Assembly (NCBI GenBank): GCA_034670405.1
Contig: JAXDDX010000045.1
Span: 434,001 to 498,000 of the forward strand
Length of the DNA stretch: 64,000 nt
From: Hoplostethus atlanticus
Taxonomy: Eukaryota > Chordata > Actinopteri > Trachichthyiformes > Trachichthyidae
Direction: 5' to 3'
The translations under genes were made by a program, and so were the position numbers. Numbering within the stretch: the stretch's first letter is position 1; every line of letters starts with the position of its first letter. The notes below the pieces were generated by a model. That model saw only the letters and a list, made by a program, of their open reading frames with translations. It ran no database searches and was not told where the DNA came from. Below are positions 34,285 through 47,100 of this stretch, one piece after another.

Positions 34285-37200
34285 TCAGTAGTTGGTCCTC
34301 AGCCTCCGGTTCTCCTCTCGGAGCTTCTCGATCTCCTCCACCAGAGAGTCGTTCACAGAGTATCTCTCTATCAGACTGTGGATTTCATTCTGAAAGACAC
34401 AACACACCATCCAACATGACGTTTCCTGTCCAGAGACTCAGACTGATCAGAGCGTTAGCATTGCTGGTAAGAGGTCAAAGGGCAAACCTGTGACCTAGTT
34501 AACATGACATAATTAAGATGATAACATTGTTGAAAATAAAAATGGACGAGAAAATTAGCGCTTGCTCTTGGAGGAGATGAGGATGGAGAGGTTTATCATC
34601 TCGTCCAAGAGCTCACCTAGATGGAGCGTTTTAAAGTGCATAGTATGGAGGAGACGCACTGAAACATCTCAGACAACACCTCCGTTGAATACTATGCTAG
34701 AGGAGACTAGCTAGCGGAAGGAAACAAGGTTTCATTTCTATTTTCACAAGTCAGACTGTACAGGCTCCCATCAACCAGTTGGGACGGCAGATTTTGGAGG
34801 GTGAACGTGGATTTAAGAAACTTCCCTTAGTATGTGTTCAGCAGGGTTGGAAATTTAAATCCCAACAGTTTGAGGTTTTCAGAGTTTCTGGGAATCGTCA
34901 TCTGGAACTCTAACCATCATCAGATGATAAAGATAAATTACGAAATAAATGGATGAATTTAAAACAGGCTTAAAGAGGAAGAGGTGACAGACTCCATAAA
35001 AGCCTTGTTGGGTTCCTACCAGCTGGATGTAGAACTGTCGGACCATCTCCACCTGGAGGTTGACCACGTCTCGGTGACAGGTGTCCCTGAGGACAAGATG
35101 GACAAAACCAAACTGAAACCTCAGAACTTCCATGACCAGCAGCTTTCCTTCCTTTAAATTAACTAAAGTCAAGGCCTTAAATGGTCTTGAATACAGTTAA
35201 ATATAATATTTTATATTAATTATAATAATTATATTATATTTTTAATTTTTAAATATTGTATTTTGGTACGTTGTTCTTCCAGTCATGCAGACCAGATTCT
35301 GACAGTCTACAGTTTATCTTTTTTTCAAATGTGGAATTGGTCTGATATTTCATTCTAACTGGCATTAAAAGGGCCTTAAAACGTCTTACATTTAAGGTGA
35401 TGAAACTTTGAGGTTCTCCTACTTCAGACATTTTACACTTATCACTCAGTGTTTTCCACTACAGGCCGATACTGACAGGACAATATCCAGCCTTACTCCA
35501 TTCTCCAGACCTGGAACTTTACAGACCAGTATAGGAACCCTGATTAACAGATTCACTCCAGAGATACAACCAGGGGTCAGAGGTCATGGACCAACCTGAA
35601 GTCCTCCAGGGTCTCATGGATCATGTTCTGGATGAAGTGGATCTGGAGGGAGGTGAGAGGAGCTGCTCCTCCCTGTCCGACCACATCCACAATGTTCTGG
35701 GAGAGGGAGGAGGACACAGCAGCCGCCAGAGCTGGACCTGGAGATAGTTAGTACTGGTCAGTAACCAGAATCCAACCAACCCTAACCACCAGACCAAAGG
35801 TCTTGGTCTTGGTCTACTGTTAATTGGGGTGGAGAAACTCCATCCGCTCATTATTGACCACAGGAGGTGAAAACACTGTCTGCAACAGAGATTTGGTTAG
35901 TGGTTCGTTTACACTCTACTAGTTACTAGTTACCTTCACTCTCCATGATGCAACTAAACAAAGACAGAGCTGCAGTGTCAAACTAACTAGTTTGACAAGC
36001 TAATTCGTTTTTGCTCTACCTGCTGTGGTGGTGGGCGGGGCTCCAGGGACAGGTGTACCACAGCTCAACTGAGCTTGAATGCCATTGGCTCTCCTGAGGT
36101 TGGGCTCTGGGGTGAAGAACGGCGGGGCCAGCTGTCTGTCATTGGTCTGTTGGGATGAGGTGGCTGTGGTCTGACCCTCCCCCTCTAGGCTGGAACCGCT
36201 GCCCTTGTCGAACTGTCAATCAAAACATGTTCATGAACACAAGTTAATGAACACACAACACGTGACAGCAGTGATGTCATAGGTTACATCACACTGTGCT
36301 GTGTTATGCCATGTTGTTATTTGATGCCGTTATCTTGCGTTATGCCACGCTATGCTATCTTACGCCATCTTATGTGATGGTATGGTATGCTGAGGTAGTT
36401 TAATGTCTAAACAGAACACGAGGTCAGAGGTCAGGACCTTTCTTAAATCAGATGATTCAGCCGCTACAGAGGAGTTTGGCTCCTCCTCCTTGATTGGCGG
36501 GGGGGTCTGCAAGACAGACAGTGGGCTGTAGCAACGCGCTGCGGGGGTTCCCAGGGGCGTTCCCAGGGGCGTCTTACGGTGTGGATGGGCGCCTGAGTAT
36601 GAGTCTGGAACAGAAAGAGTGCCATCTCCATGACAACAATGACATGATGACATCAGAGAAACAAAACATCTGAGAATCCAACTAGCAGCCAGGTCTTCAG
36701 TAACCAGCAGAAACCACTGGATTTAATCCAGTGGAGGAAGTCTGACCGTCTCGGACTGGGGAGAAAACGTCCAGACTGGCCCGACCTTTGACCGGTTGAC
36801 TCTCCCCGTCTCTGAACATCTCCACACTGGTCGCTATGGAGACAAGACATCCCAACATTAGACCAGGAACAGCAGCATCATTCCAACTAAACTTCTATCA
36901 AACTGTAAGGTGATTGGCTGTTGTACCGTGTGCTCTTCCTGCCAGTGGGTCTCCAGTCGCCCCTTGGGTCCTAGAGTCTGGACAAAACAACATCAGGATG
37001 GAAAGAAAAACTGGTGGGTATGCTGTGTTCAAGTGCTGTTGGAAATATCAGAATTACCAGGTGAGCCTACATTAACAACCCAACAAAGTGTTAAACAGGT
37101 AATGAATAATAGGACCGGGAAACGTTATGACAGTGGGATAAAGTTTTCTCTGATACGAGTTATTGAGCATGGAAGCTGTATCAACAACTGATGGTAAAAG

Positions 37201-40200
37201 TGATGTGTTTTAATGTTATCTGGCATTCTATAGTAATAATGGCATTGATGTATCTTTTGTCACTGTGTTTGACTTTTACTTGCCATGTGTTAATAAATTA
37301 AAATCAATTCCATGCTTGACGAACATTCTCGTCATTCTGCTGCTGCAGCACGAATGAAACTGATTTCTAAAATGAAACGAAAAACCAACAAAGAACTACT
37401 TTGCTTCAGGGTCTGTTCCCACCAGAAACACTTTAACACGTGTCAAATGGTATTTATGACGTGAGAAAGTACATAGTTTCAAGGAGGCCTTGAAAGCAGC
37501 ATTAGTTTCCAGCCAATCAGAGGTCTGACCTTCTCTGGCAGGAGAGAAGATGTCCAGACTGTTTCGTCCAACACTGCTGAACTTGTCCAGAGCAGGAAGC
37601 TGCTCTGCCCCCTGCTGGCCTTCAGCCTCCCTGCACGACACCTCCACACCAGCGCCCCCTGCTGAACACACAACAAGAATGTACTGTAATGTAATATAAT
37701 GTAATGTCTGGTTTCCCTAGTGACCAGCGAGATAGACTGGTTTCCATAGAGACCAGCGAGATAGACTGGTTTCCATAGAGACCAACAGGACAGACTGACC
37801 TGTACTCGGGGTCTGTCTGTGGGGGGCGGAGCTGCTGGACAGCTTGGTGGAGGCTCTCTTACTGCTTGAAGCCTTGGTGAGGCCTAGTTTACTGGACTGG
37901 ATGGAGAGAGAGAAACAAAGTGTAAAGAAAGGAGTAAACCAAGGGAGTCTAACCTGCATGGCCTCTACATTCAGCTGTCACTTATTTGTATTAACTTTAA
38001 CTTTGAAACCAGAAATGACAGATGGAAAACCTTGGAGGAAATCTGTACCAACCACTGCTGGTCAGAGACACGACCTTTAAGAGTCATACTGTAAAACCGA
38101 TAACAGTGGGTCTCAAATAGTGGCCAATAGTGGCGTCTTGTTGTGTCTGTCGGTGTCTTGTTGTGTCTATCGGTGTCTTGCTGTCTGTCTGTGTTGTCAG
38201 TACCTTGCTGTGCCGGTTAGTTTGGCTCTGGTAGCGCAGGCAGGTGACGGAGGTTTTATGTGCCACGGTGATCCTGGTGGGGGCGCTAGAGTTCCTCAGG
38301 TCATACTGGTAGATCTTCCCCTGGGTGGATCCGACCACCACACCAGTACCGTCCAGACTGAAGTCCACCGAGGTCAGTGGGCAGTCCACCCGGATGGCCC
38401 GCAGGACGCTGGACACAGACACACACACACACACACACACAATACACACTGACTATACAATATATTAGGAAGGCTTACTCTTCCCCTGCAGTAGAATGAG
38501 TAGAAGCTGAATCCAAGTGAAAACTGTTATCCATTATTGATTTCACTTATTGAATCTATTTCAATCATGAAGGAGGAGATATGGATAAAGCTTTGAGACA
38601 GTTGTGATGTGGAATGTTAAGGGGCTGCAACTCAATATTAGAAAGGTGTTCCTAATATTTTCCACACCAAGCGTATGTACTAGTGTTGTCACGATACAAT
38701 TGTTTTTGTTGCAATACCGATACCAAGTCATGAATTGCAATACTCGATACTTTGTCTTCGTTCAGTTCGACCGATGGCGTGATTCATAAATTACAAATAC
38801 TTTGCACGGTAAAGTCCCAATGAACGATCAGGATGGCATATGACTGACGTGCAATGTACTAAATGACATTGCCAACACAGTCCTGCAGTCCTAATCCCGT
38901 CCGGACAGGGTTTATTCCGTAACTCATGGATTACAGTTCCTACTGATCCTACTGACACTCATCCTGTTTAAATCTCTAAACTGACTGCTGCTGTCTCTCT
39001 GAGCAGGTTTCCATTACAACACTGTGAGGGCCACGGCGGTGTGTTCAGTCTTACGTCCTGCTGGCGGTGTCGTAGCAGAGGATCTTCTTGTCTAGACCGA
39101 CGCTGACCAGCAGCAGATCGCTGACCGGGGAGAAGGCCAGGCCGGAGCTCGGGGCCTTGTGGGCCCCGTCAAACATATGGAGCTCCTTCTGGGTGTTGGA
39201 GTCCCACAGGACCACAGTACCGCTGGTGGACACGCTGCCCAGCAGGGAGCGCTTCAGCATGGACAGCCGCAGGTCGTGGATGGGCTGAAGACACACAGAA
39301 GCTCTGTTAGTCCACATGGAAGACAACTACAGACGGGAGGACGTCTGGACCGCTGCTGTCCAGCCATGGAGGTCCAAGAGTCTGCAGGGTTTCACTCCAA
39401 CCAACACTACAGTAGCTGAGATGGTTTCTATTTATTAAAACATTGTTACAGTGTGTTTCTATATAATAAAGTGTTACAATGTGTTTCTATATAATAAAGT
39501 ATAGTTACAGTGTGTTTCTATATAATAAAGCTCTGTCTGACCTGGTTGCTGCCGTGGCCGAAGGCCTTGCTGGACAGGTTGGTGGTCAGACTGTGGAGGA
39601 CCAGATCTCCACTGGTAGATCCTGATGCTATGTAGCTGTCATTGGCATTAAAGGACACACAGGTCACCTCCTCCTTATGGTCCTGGTGAGAGAGAGACCG
39701 AGAGAGAGACACAAGTTTAAAACCATAAAATTCTAAATAACCAATAAACTTACTTTACAGAACCTACTTGACAGAATAGCTCAATGTAAGAAAAAAACTT
39801 GAAAACCTGTACTGAACTATACTGTACTCTACTGAGGTCTTACCTTGAGAGAGCGGTGCAGTCTCTTGGTCTTCAGGTCCCAGATGTGAACGCAGTGGTC
39901 CAGCCCTCCACTGACCAGATACTGAGATGACGAACTCAGACTCACCCGGGTCTGCTTTTTCTGATGGATCAATACAAATACTGTTAGTGAAGGTTAGTAC
40001 TGTATTGTTAGTTAGTGACGGCCAGTAGTATACTAGTTGACTAGTTAGTGAGGGTCAGTACATCTGTACTATGCTGGACTTGTGGCGTTCCTCTGATTTC
40101 AAACCAACCTGATCAGAGTGAGTCAACTGGGATTAAACATTATCCAGCCTACAGTAGCAGTAGCAGAAATGTACTAATAGCAGAGGTGTACTGTAGTGAA

Positions 40201-41366
40201 GGTGTATTGTATCAGGTGTACTATAGTGTACTCACCCCCTCGGCCAGTTCTACCACTGGGGTTGGCGTCGCCTTGAGACTGGAAAGCACCAGTTTATCTC
40301 CGATGCTGCTGGCGCTGACCAGGTACTGGTCTGAACACCCTGGTCAAGGTGTATACATCCTCTAGATCAGGGATTCCCAAACCTTTTCATGTCAAGGACC
40401 ACCAGTTCAGATGGGCTGTAGACCACAGACACCCCATCTGATAACATGTTGTACAAAGGAAGCCCATGTGATTGGATTTTCGCTGTTCCATATGAATTAT
40501 ACAACTGTATAAAGTGAATATGGTGAAGTTTACGAAGTAAATAGTCGTTCTTATCCACTCTCTCCTTGTGCCAACTTCAACTTCCCACACTCAAGGACTT
40601 TTCAAATTACTTTCAAGGTCTCATTTAGCTTTATTTCTACTCCTAATCTTGTCCAATCCAGAAATCCTGGTCAAATCCTTCATTTTCAACACAAATATCA
40701 GTGTTTTCCTCAGGATGGGACGTGTTGATGCTAAGACAGAGAGAGCTGAGGCATACTGATGAATTTGGGTGCTTGATTTTGTTTTTTTTAAATCAATCAT
40801 ATTCAAGGCTATCCATTAATTTTCAATAACTTTTAAGGCCTTATTTTATGTTTCTCAAATCAACAATCTTTCAAGGACTTTCAAGGTCTATGGAAACTCT
40901 GCAACTTCTATGCAGCGAAATAGCAGTGAAATTAAACTATTCTTCATTTATCTGAGGACCCCTACAACCCCCTCAAAGAACCCCAGAAGTTTGTATTTTT
41001 AAAAACGAAAAAAAAATCGAATTACATACAGCAATAAAATAAAACAATAAAATGTAATTTACGTATGTCTCTGTGTAAATTAAGTTTATTGATTGCTTGT
41101 TTATCTTTTTGAAGCATTTTACCTTTATGGATCTTATTATTGAGCTGCCACCAACCCCACCCCAACCAGGAATTAATACAGTATCCACCATGAATCCATC
41201 TGTCTGTGTGTCTGTCTAGTATTAGGATACTGTTGGAGCTCCAGCAGGCCTGGGTGATGGGGTGGCTGATGCTGTGAGGGTTGAACTGCTCCAGGGGCGC
41301 CATGGAAACCGCATCCCAGATCTTCACACAGTCTCCTGATGAGACCAGGCGGGTCACCTCCTCCAT
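34285..41366 (-). CDS. nedd1: NEDD1, gamma-tubulin ring complex targeting factor
   Basis: Fourteen minus-strand coding exons: 41366-41231, 40330-40236, 39960-39844, 39682-39542, 39284-39055, 38408-38204, 37896-37800, 37661-37530, 36833-36747, 36604-36438, 36212-36020, 35737-35596, 35086-35020, 34389-34285. Phases agree and give 637 aa (human 660). Exons 1-6 (residues 1-308) form the WD40 propeller: SSGDCVKIWDAVSM, ASSIGDKLVLSSLKATP, GLDHCVHIWDLKTKR, TTNLSSKAFGHGSNQ, GSVSTSGTVVLWDSN and STQGKIYQYDLRNS. The middle is Ser/Pro-rich with two FSP.R modules and KTPLGTPLGTP, likely Cdk1/Plk1 sites. The last 100 residues (LQIHFIQNMIHETLEDF, HRDVVNLQVEMVRQFYIQL, NEIHSLIERYSVNDSLVEEI) are the helical gamma-tubulin-binding region. 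The exon 2 acceptor is chosen by its match to human. Confidence 0.95.
37703..37797. repeat. 29-bp tandem repeat, three copies
   Basis: Three copies of tggtttccatagagaccag cgagatagac (spaced for reading) in a nedd1 intron. They abut the exon at 37800-37896 and lie just past its donor. Confidence 0.85.
39425..39533. repeat. Tandem repeat of tgtttctatataataaag units
   Basis: Three to four copies of a 34-36-bp unit (tacagtgtgtttctatataa taaagt, spaced for reading) in nedd1 intron 4. Confidence 0.8.
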
Positions 41367-43028
41367 GGCAACACCTGGAGGGACACGGAGGGAGGGAGAC
41401 AGACGACACAGACAGACAGACAGATGTAATGTGTGGTAGTCTATTGTTGAGTTTCTCACTGAACAGTAAAGGGAAACCTAAACATTTTGATTGATTAGTT
41501 CATCACCAGCCGTTTAGTTGAATGACAGTCCGCTGAGTGTTATATTAAGCCCTACAGTCACAGCAGCAGCAGGTGATATTTTTACTACTTTCTGCGGATG
41601 GGGAAGATCTTGGACTCTGGTCTGTCCACACTGATTGAACTGCGATTCACTAAAAAGTGTCTGGAACATCAGATAGGCTGCCAGTAAATGGAGAAACCGA
41701 CCAGGACGTCTTCCACCTCTACACCGGTAAAGCTATAATCATGTTAGTTGTAATACGACTTTAACGGCAGGACAAAAGGACAAAAGGTTTGTTTTTATTG
41801 GGAGCCAGCAGTTCATTGCGTTCATTAATGCCAGTTTAATTAGTAAAGCTAACTAGTTTGTTTGGCTAGTCAGTGGAGTTAGCTAGCAAATTAGCCAGTC
41901 AGGTTTTTAAGTTACCCAACTGGCATAAAAACAGATTAAACAACATTAAACACGAACTAAGTTGTCGGAAACAAATCAAACCTTTGAGTAGTCCATCAAT
42001 AATTATCATACATACCCAGAAAATGAAGAAATTACAAGTTATTAAAGCGGGTTACCCGCCTGTTACCACAATAAACCGCCACTACGGAGAATCAGCAGGG
42101 ACATGAAGAGGAAACGCGCTGCGTTCCCGTGACGTCAGAGCGGTCACAAGAAATGTCACTCTGTGGATGGTGTCATTCCCTGAGAAACATCCGTTAATGA
42201 AACAACTATAAGAGTACATGTTGATCTGCAGAGCAGAGCGGTAGGCATGTCTGCTACCTACTGTCCTGTTGCTCTAGACTGGAGGTGCTTCTTCTTCGGG
42301 GGTTGTTACTCATCTTGAGGCCAGATTGTCATTGTGAACATGCTGAGTAGAACTACTTGAAACACACACATCTTTAAAAATGCTCATTTGTGGAATGGGA
42401 AATAATTTATTGAGGAGATAAAAGTGATTGAAAAATGATTGCATAAATACATGCTGAGTTATCCCTGTATCAGAACAACAGACACAGTCTCTGTGCTGGA
42501 ATGAATAACAGGCTCCAACACGCTCCTGTTTAAAATGTGTTGAGTGTAATAGGGAATAGCCAACCAGATTAATAAATTCAGATTAAAGCACACTGGGTCT
42601 CCATCCAGATGTGGAGGTGCAGATGAGTGGACAGGCAGATCTGCAGTCCGGGGCAGATCTGAGGGCCTTGCTTCTCTGGGGTTCCTGTTTTTGGTTCATT
42701 GAATCAGTTTAGTTCCAAAACCTAAACTGGCTCTTAACCACTGCTTCCCTAACTACCTGAATTAAAATAACAATCAAAGTTGTTTTCAATGAGAGTGGAA
42801 TAGAATAGAATCTCTCAGAAGTGAAGTCAACATCTATTATCCAGTGATATGAATAAACTGACATCGGTGTGATAATTCTCTGTCTGCTCGTTGTTTAATA
42901 CCAAATAAGTCAAATATCTTCCACAGATTTGACTCGGCCCTGAATCAAAACTAGAGAACAAACTAAAAGCATTTTCCGTGCATCCTGAAATGAAAACTAG
43001 TAAACAGTCTCTGGAAAATGCCTGGAAC

Positions 43029-43059
<31 letters not shown>

Positions 43060-44177
43060 CAGACAAACACAGACAAACACCTCACACATCCAATGTACAA
43101 TTTCATTCCAATCATGTGAAGTAATTTATTTCTCCAGTAAAACCAGTTTATTTACCCATGTTGGTCTATATTAACTATAGTAGTCTAAATCAACTAGTAG
43201 TCTATATCAACTAGTCTACAGTAGATCAGGTTCTGTGAGCTGCATTAAGTGTCTTGGCTAAAGAAGAGAAGCAAAACAATCCCACAGTAGCCGTTTCATC
43301 TTGAAGCGGGATATCAGTGATAATAATAATATAAGTGAATCTCTAGGACACAGAGGGCTGTAGGGGTATATTCCAGTGTTTTTCTACCAGGCTAGTGAAT
43401 GTGGACTGGTGCAGGACACACTGAGCTGTCTAACGTCCATTCACACCAGAATCCTTTGGCCATCTGTCAGCGATGGTTGCATTTATGTGTTTTTCACGCA
43501 ATGTCTGAGCTGTTTTTGAATCTTTTCCTGCCCCGAAATATCAAGTATTACCAAAGTTTCTTCATCAGTCCGCACTGGCTGAACCCGCCATGCTTTTAAC
43601 ATGAGTTGTGAATTAAAAATAGGCTAATGGTATGGCTTTTTTTCTTTCTAGTTACTATAGAAATATACAGTACATCTCGCCGTATGCATCCAGATAGTGT
43701 GCCATTCAAATCAGTCCGCAAGCTTTCATACTCTATAATACAGATGGCAGCAGACCGACAAGCCTTAAGAACAGAGGAGGGGATATTCAGTGTTCTCCTA
43801 TGAAGGCAACAGGACTTTGTTGAGCAGAAGTGAAGCTAAAGGCTCGTCTTAAAGGGAAACACACTGGGATCTAAAGACATCGTATTTAGTGACTGAGCCT
43901 CTCCTTACACTTCTCAACTAAGAGCTGACCTGTATTTTAAGCTTTTGTACTACAGAAGATAGATTGAGTTGGGCGACTAAAGTGCTCTAGAGCAGAATCT
44001 ATGGCCTTTTCTTCCTAATAAAACAGTAAAAATAATTTGCTAAAGCAGAGAAGTTGCATATTATCTGACACCGGGCTACCAGACACGTTCCTGCTGCTGA
44101 TCAGAAATCAATCAGAATCCAAAATCTGATTTCCGCCATCAGTGTCAAGGTCACAGTTGCCAAAGTTTGATACGTTG
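41367..44177. other. nedd1 upstream region and endophilin 3' flank
   Basis: The nedd1 start codon lies eight bases inside an exon (acceptor ctccag), so a 5'UTR exon is expected to the right. A perfect CRE, tgacgtca, at 42130-42137 in a CpG-bearing stretch is a candidate promoter element. From about 42400 the sequence is probably the long 3'UTR of the endophilin gene. Minus-strand AATAAA candidates are near 42407 and 43129. An (ac)n run is at 43026-43051. I see no coding exon. Confidence 0.5.
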
Positions 44178-47100
44178 TCACGGTAACGGCAGAGGCACCA
44201 TGACGTCCACGTAGCTGATGGGGAGGAATCCCGATTGGCCGCCGAGCTCGCCCTCGTACCAGTTGGCATCGATCTGATTGGTCAGGATGATGACGTCACC
44301 CTCGTTAAAGCTCAGCTCACCCTCATTCTCCGGATGGAAGGAGTAGATCGCCTGGCAACAGGGCTGGTCCAGGACTAACTCACTGTCAGCTGGACGAGAG
44401 ACACCAAGACAGAGAGAGACAGAGATGTTTAGGGGAAGATGTTGGACTGAGATGTTTGGTGGAAGATGTTGGACTGAGGAGATGTTTGGTGGAAGATGTT
44501 GGACTGAGATGTTTAGGGGAAGATGTTGGACTGAGGAGATGTTTGGTAGAAGATGTTGGACTGAGATGTTTGGTGGAAGATGTTGGACTGAGGAGATGTT
44601 TGGTGGAAGATGTTGGACTGAGGAGATGTTTGGTGGAAGATGTTGGACTGAGATGTTTGGTGGAAGATGTTGGACTGAGGAGATGTTTGGTGGAAGATGT
44701 TGGACTGAGGAGATGTTTGGTGGAAGATGTTGGACTGAGGAGATGTTTGGTGGATGAACCAGGGGAGGACATTCTGACCAGCTCTCTCCATAAGCATCAT
44801 GTTGTGTTAAGATGGAGATATTAGGATGTCCTCACCGTTACAGACGACGGGGCTCTCTGGTCTGGAGGGTGAAACTGTGATCTGCTCTCCTACAGAGGGA
44901 GAGAGAGGCTGGTGTTCAATCACTAAAACATAATTACCCAACCCAGAAGGATATGAAGACAGACAGACAGATATGCAGAAACTGTTAAGAAATCTTCTAC
45001 ATTTGTTTAAAATAGTAAAAAAATAAATTCTCCACATTAGAACCAGAAACAACCTGAGGATATGGTGGATGCAATGGACAGCTGGTGATAAAATCCAGTT
45101 TTGCTGTTGTCGTCTGTCCTGGTCTGGATCGCTTTGAACTGGACCTGTTGGTCTGGTCTGTTACTGGCAGCAGTCAGCCTGGGGTGGGGGTACAGGTAAC
45201 ACATCTAACTGTCTGGAACGTTCCAAACTTGTCTCATGGTATTTCAAATATAACATAAAGTTACAGGTGTATTTCCAGCTTTTTGACCCATATGAGAATT
45301 GCAAAGGTCTTTAATGCTGACAGTCATCAGGTGTAGGATCGATGATGAAGCCAACCACGCTACTAACATCCTGATGAAACCAGTCAGTCTGAATGACTGA
45401 ATAGTTGTGAGTGTGGTCCCGGTTCTGAAATACAATTTGAATCAGGTTTTTGGAATCCAGCACCAATATGACATTTTTTAATTGGGATTTATTTGGGAGT
45501 ATGCACACCGACTACTGGATTCAAATAAGAGGGGAATCCTGGTGGCCTAGGACCCTTGTTGCATGCTATCCCAACCTCTCTCTCTTCTCTTCTTTCCTGT
45601 CATTCTACAATCCAATGAAGGTAAAAATGCAAAAAAATGCCCTTTAAAAACACTACAGAAGACACCAACAGGCCATAGGGATAAAGGATCTCACTGTCTC
45701 AGAGTGGCTGGCAGGTTTCTGTGTTGTGTTATGCCATATAAACTACATGAACTCCAGCTCACCTGGCCTGTAGGTTGCCGTGAAGACCCAGCAGGATGTG
45801 GTGGGCGTGGCGGTGGAAGTCCAGCACCACAGCGATCAGAGCCGACAGACATCTCACCTGATCTACCTGCAGGGAGAAGGATGGATCTGTCTACCAATCA
45901 AAACCCAGCAGCAATACAAAGAAAAGTCTGGAGTCAGGATGGATGAGTTGATACTCGTTTAGTTGGCGGTTTCCCCATCTATTCCTGCCTTTGGCCTGTA
46001 GGTGGCGATGGTGGCGATGCGGAGCCAGAGAGTAATGAACAGTATGTAGCTCTAGCTGATTTCTGTGGTTGGATAACAAACCACCACATTAGTTTGTTTT
46101 CACCACAGTTCCACAGTCTCAAGCTTAGACCAGGTGCTTTCAGTCGTAGTTTCTATGTGACAGAGTGACTGGTGTCCTGGGGTTTGAACTCACGTCATTC
46201 TCCAGCAGGGTGAACATGCTCCTCTCCGTCAGATCTTTGGAGAGGATGAACTTGTCCCAGGCCCGTCGGACTTCTTCCTCTGGAACTTTCCCTCTTCGTC
46301 TCTTCTTGTAGTCGAAGTCCAGCCGATGGCCTTGCAGCTTCTTCAGCTGGTGCTGAGGAACCAATCAGAACAAAGCTTAGAACAAATTCAAATAAAGCTC
46401 ACAACCAATCAGAACAAAGCTTAGAACCAGTCAGAAAAAAAGCTGCTCATGTCGGACAAAAACCATGAATCTGCAAAAAGTCTGCTTTTCAGGACTGAAG
46501 AATAAAATGTATTTTTGAGAAACCTTTTGAGAAACCTCCAGTCATGTGGAGTGACACCGTGAACTCTCACCCTGATCTTCTTCAGCTCCTTGTTATGGAG
46601 CTCTTGCAGCGGGTTGATGAAGGTGCATTTGACATTGACATCCAGAGCGTCCCTGGCCTGGGCAACCTTCTGCAGAGCCTCGCCCATATTGGCCAGAGCA
46701 CCGCCTGAAGAGAGGACAAGGACAAGTGAAGTGAAAAGGTTGAAAAAGGAAAACAGTCTGTCATCCAAAAGTCTACACATCTCCTAGTCAGGAAGAACAA
46801 TTCTGGAAAAAAAATGCAGCAGTACAGGTCTGGAAAACAAACACATCATGTCTGTCTGGTGTTACTGAAGGACATCATGTCAGAAATATGTCACATCATC
46901 ACCAGCAGGTTGTCGTGGTAACGGTACAGTAGAAGCTTTGATGTGGACTGGTCCTGCTGGTGTTTAGGAGCCTCTGGGCCAGTGGTGTTGGGATTGTGAA
47001 CATACCAAATCCAGAAGCAGCTCCCAGCTCCTGGCCATAGTGCAACATACAATCTCCCAGCATGCCCTCTGTCTGGGGGTAACCTGTCATCTTCTCCTGT

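Noticed and set aside
44386..44824. Open frames on both strands beside the endophilin SH3 exon
   Set aside because: Unit lengths of 27 and 30 bp keep every frame open; the adjoining minus frame stops before the SH3 exon and does not share its frame.
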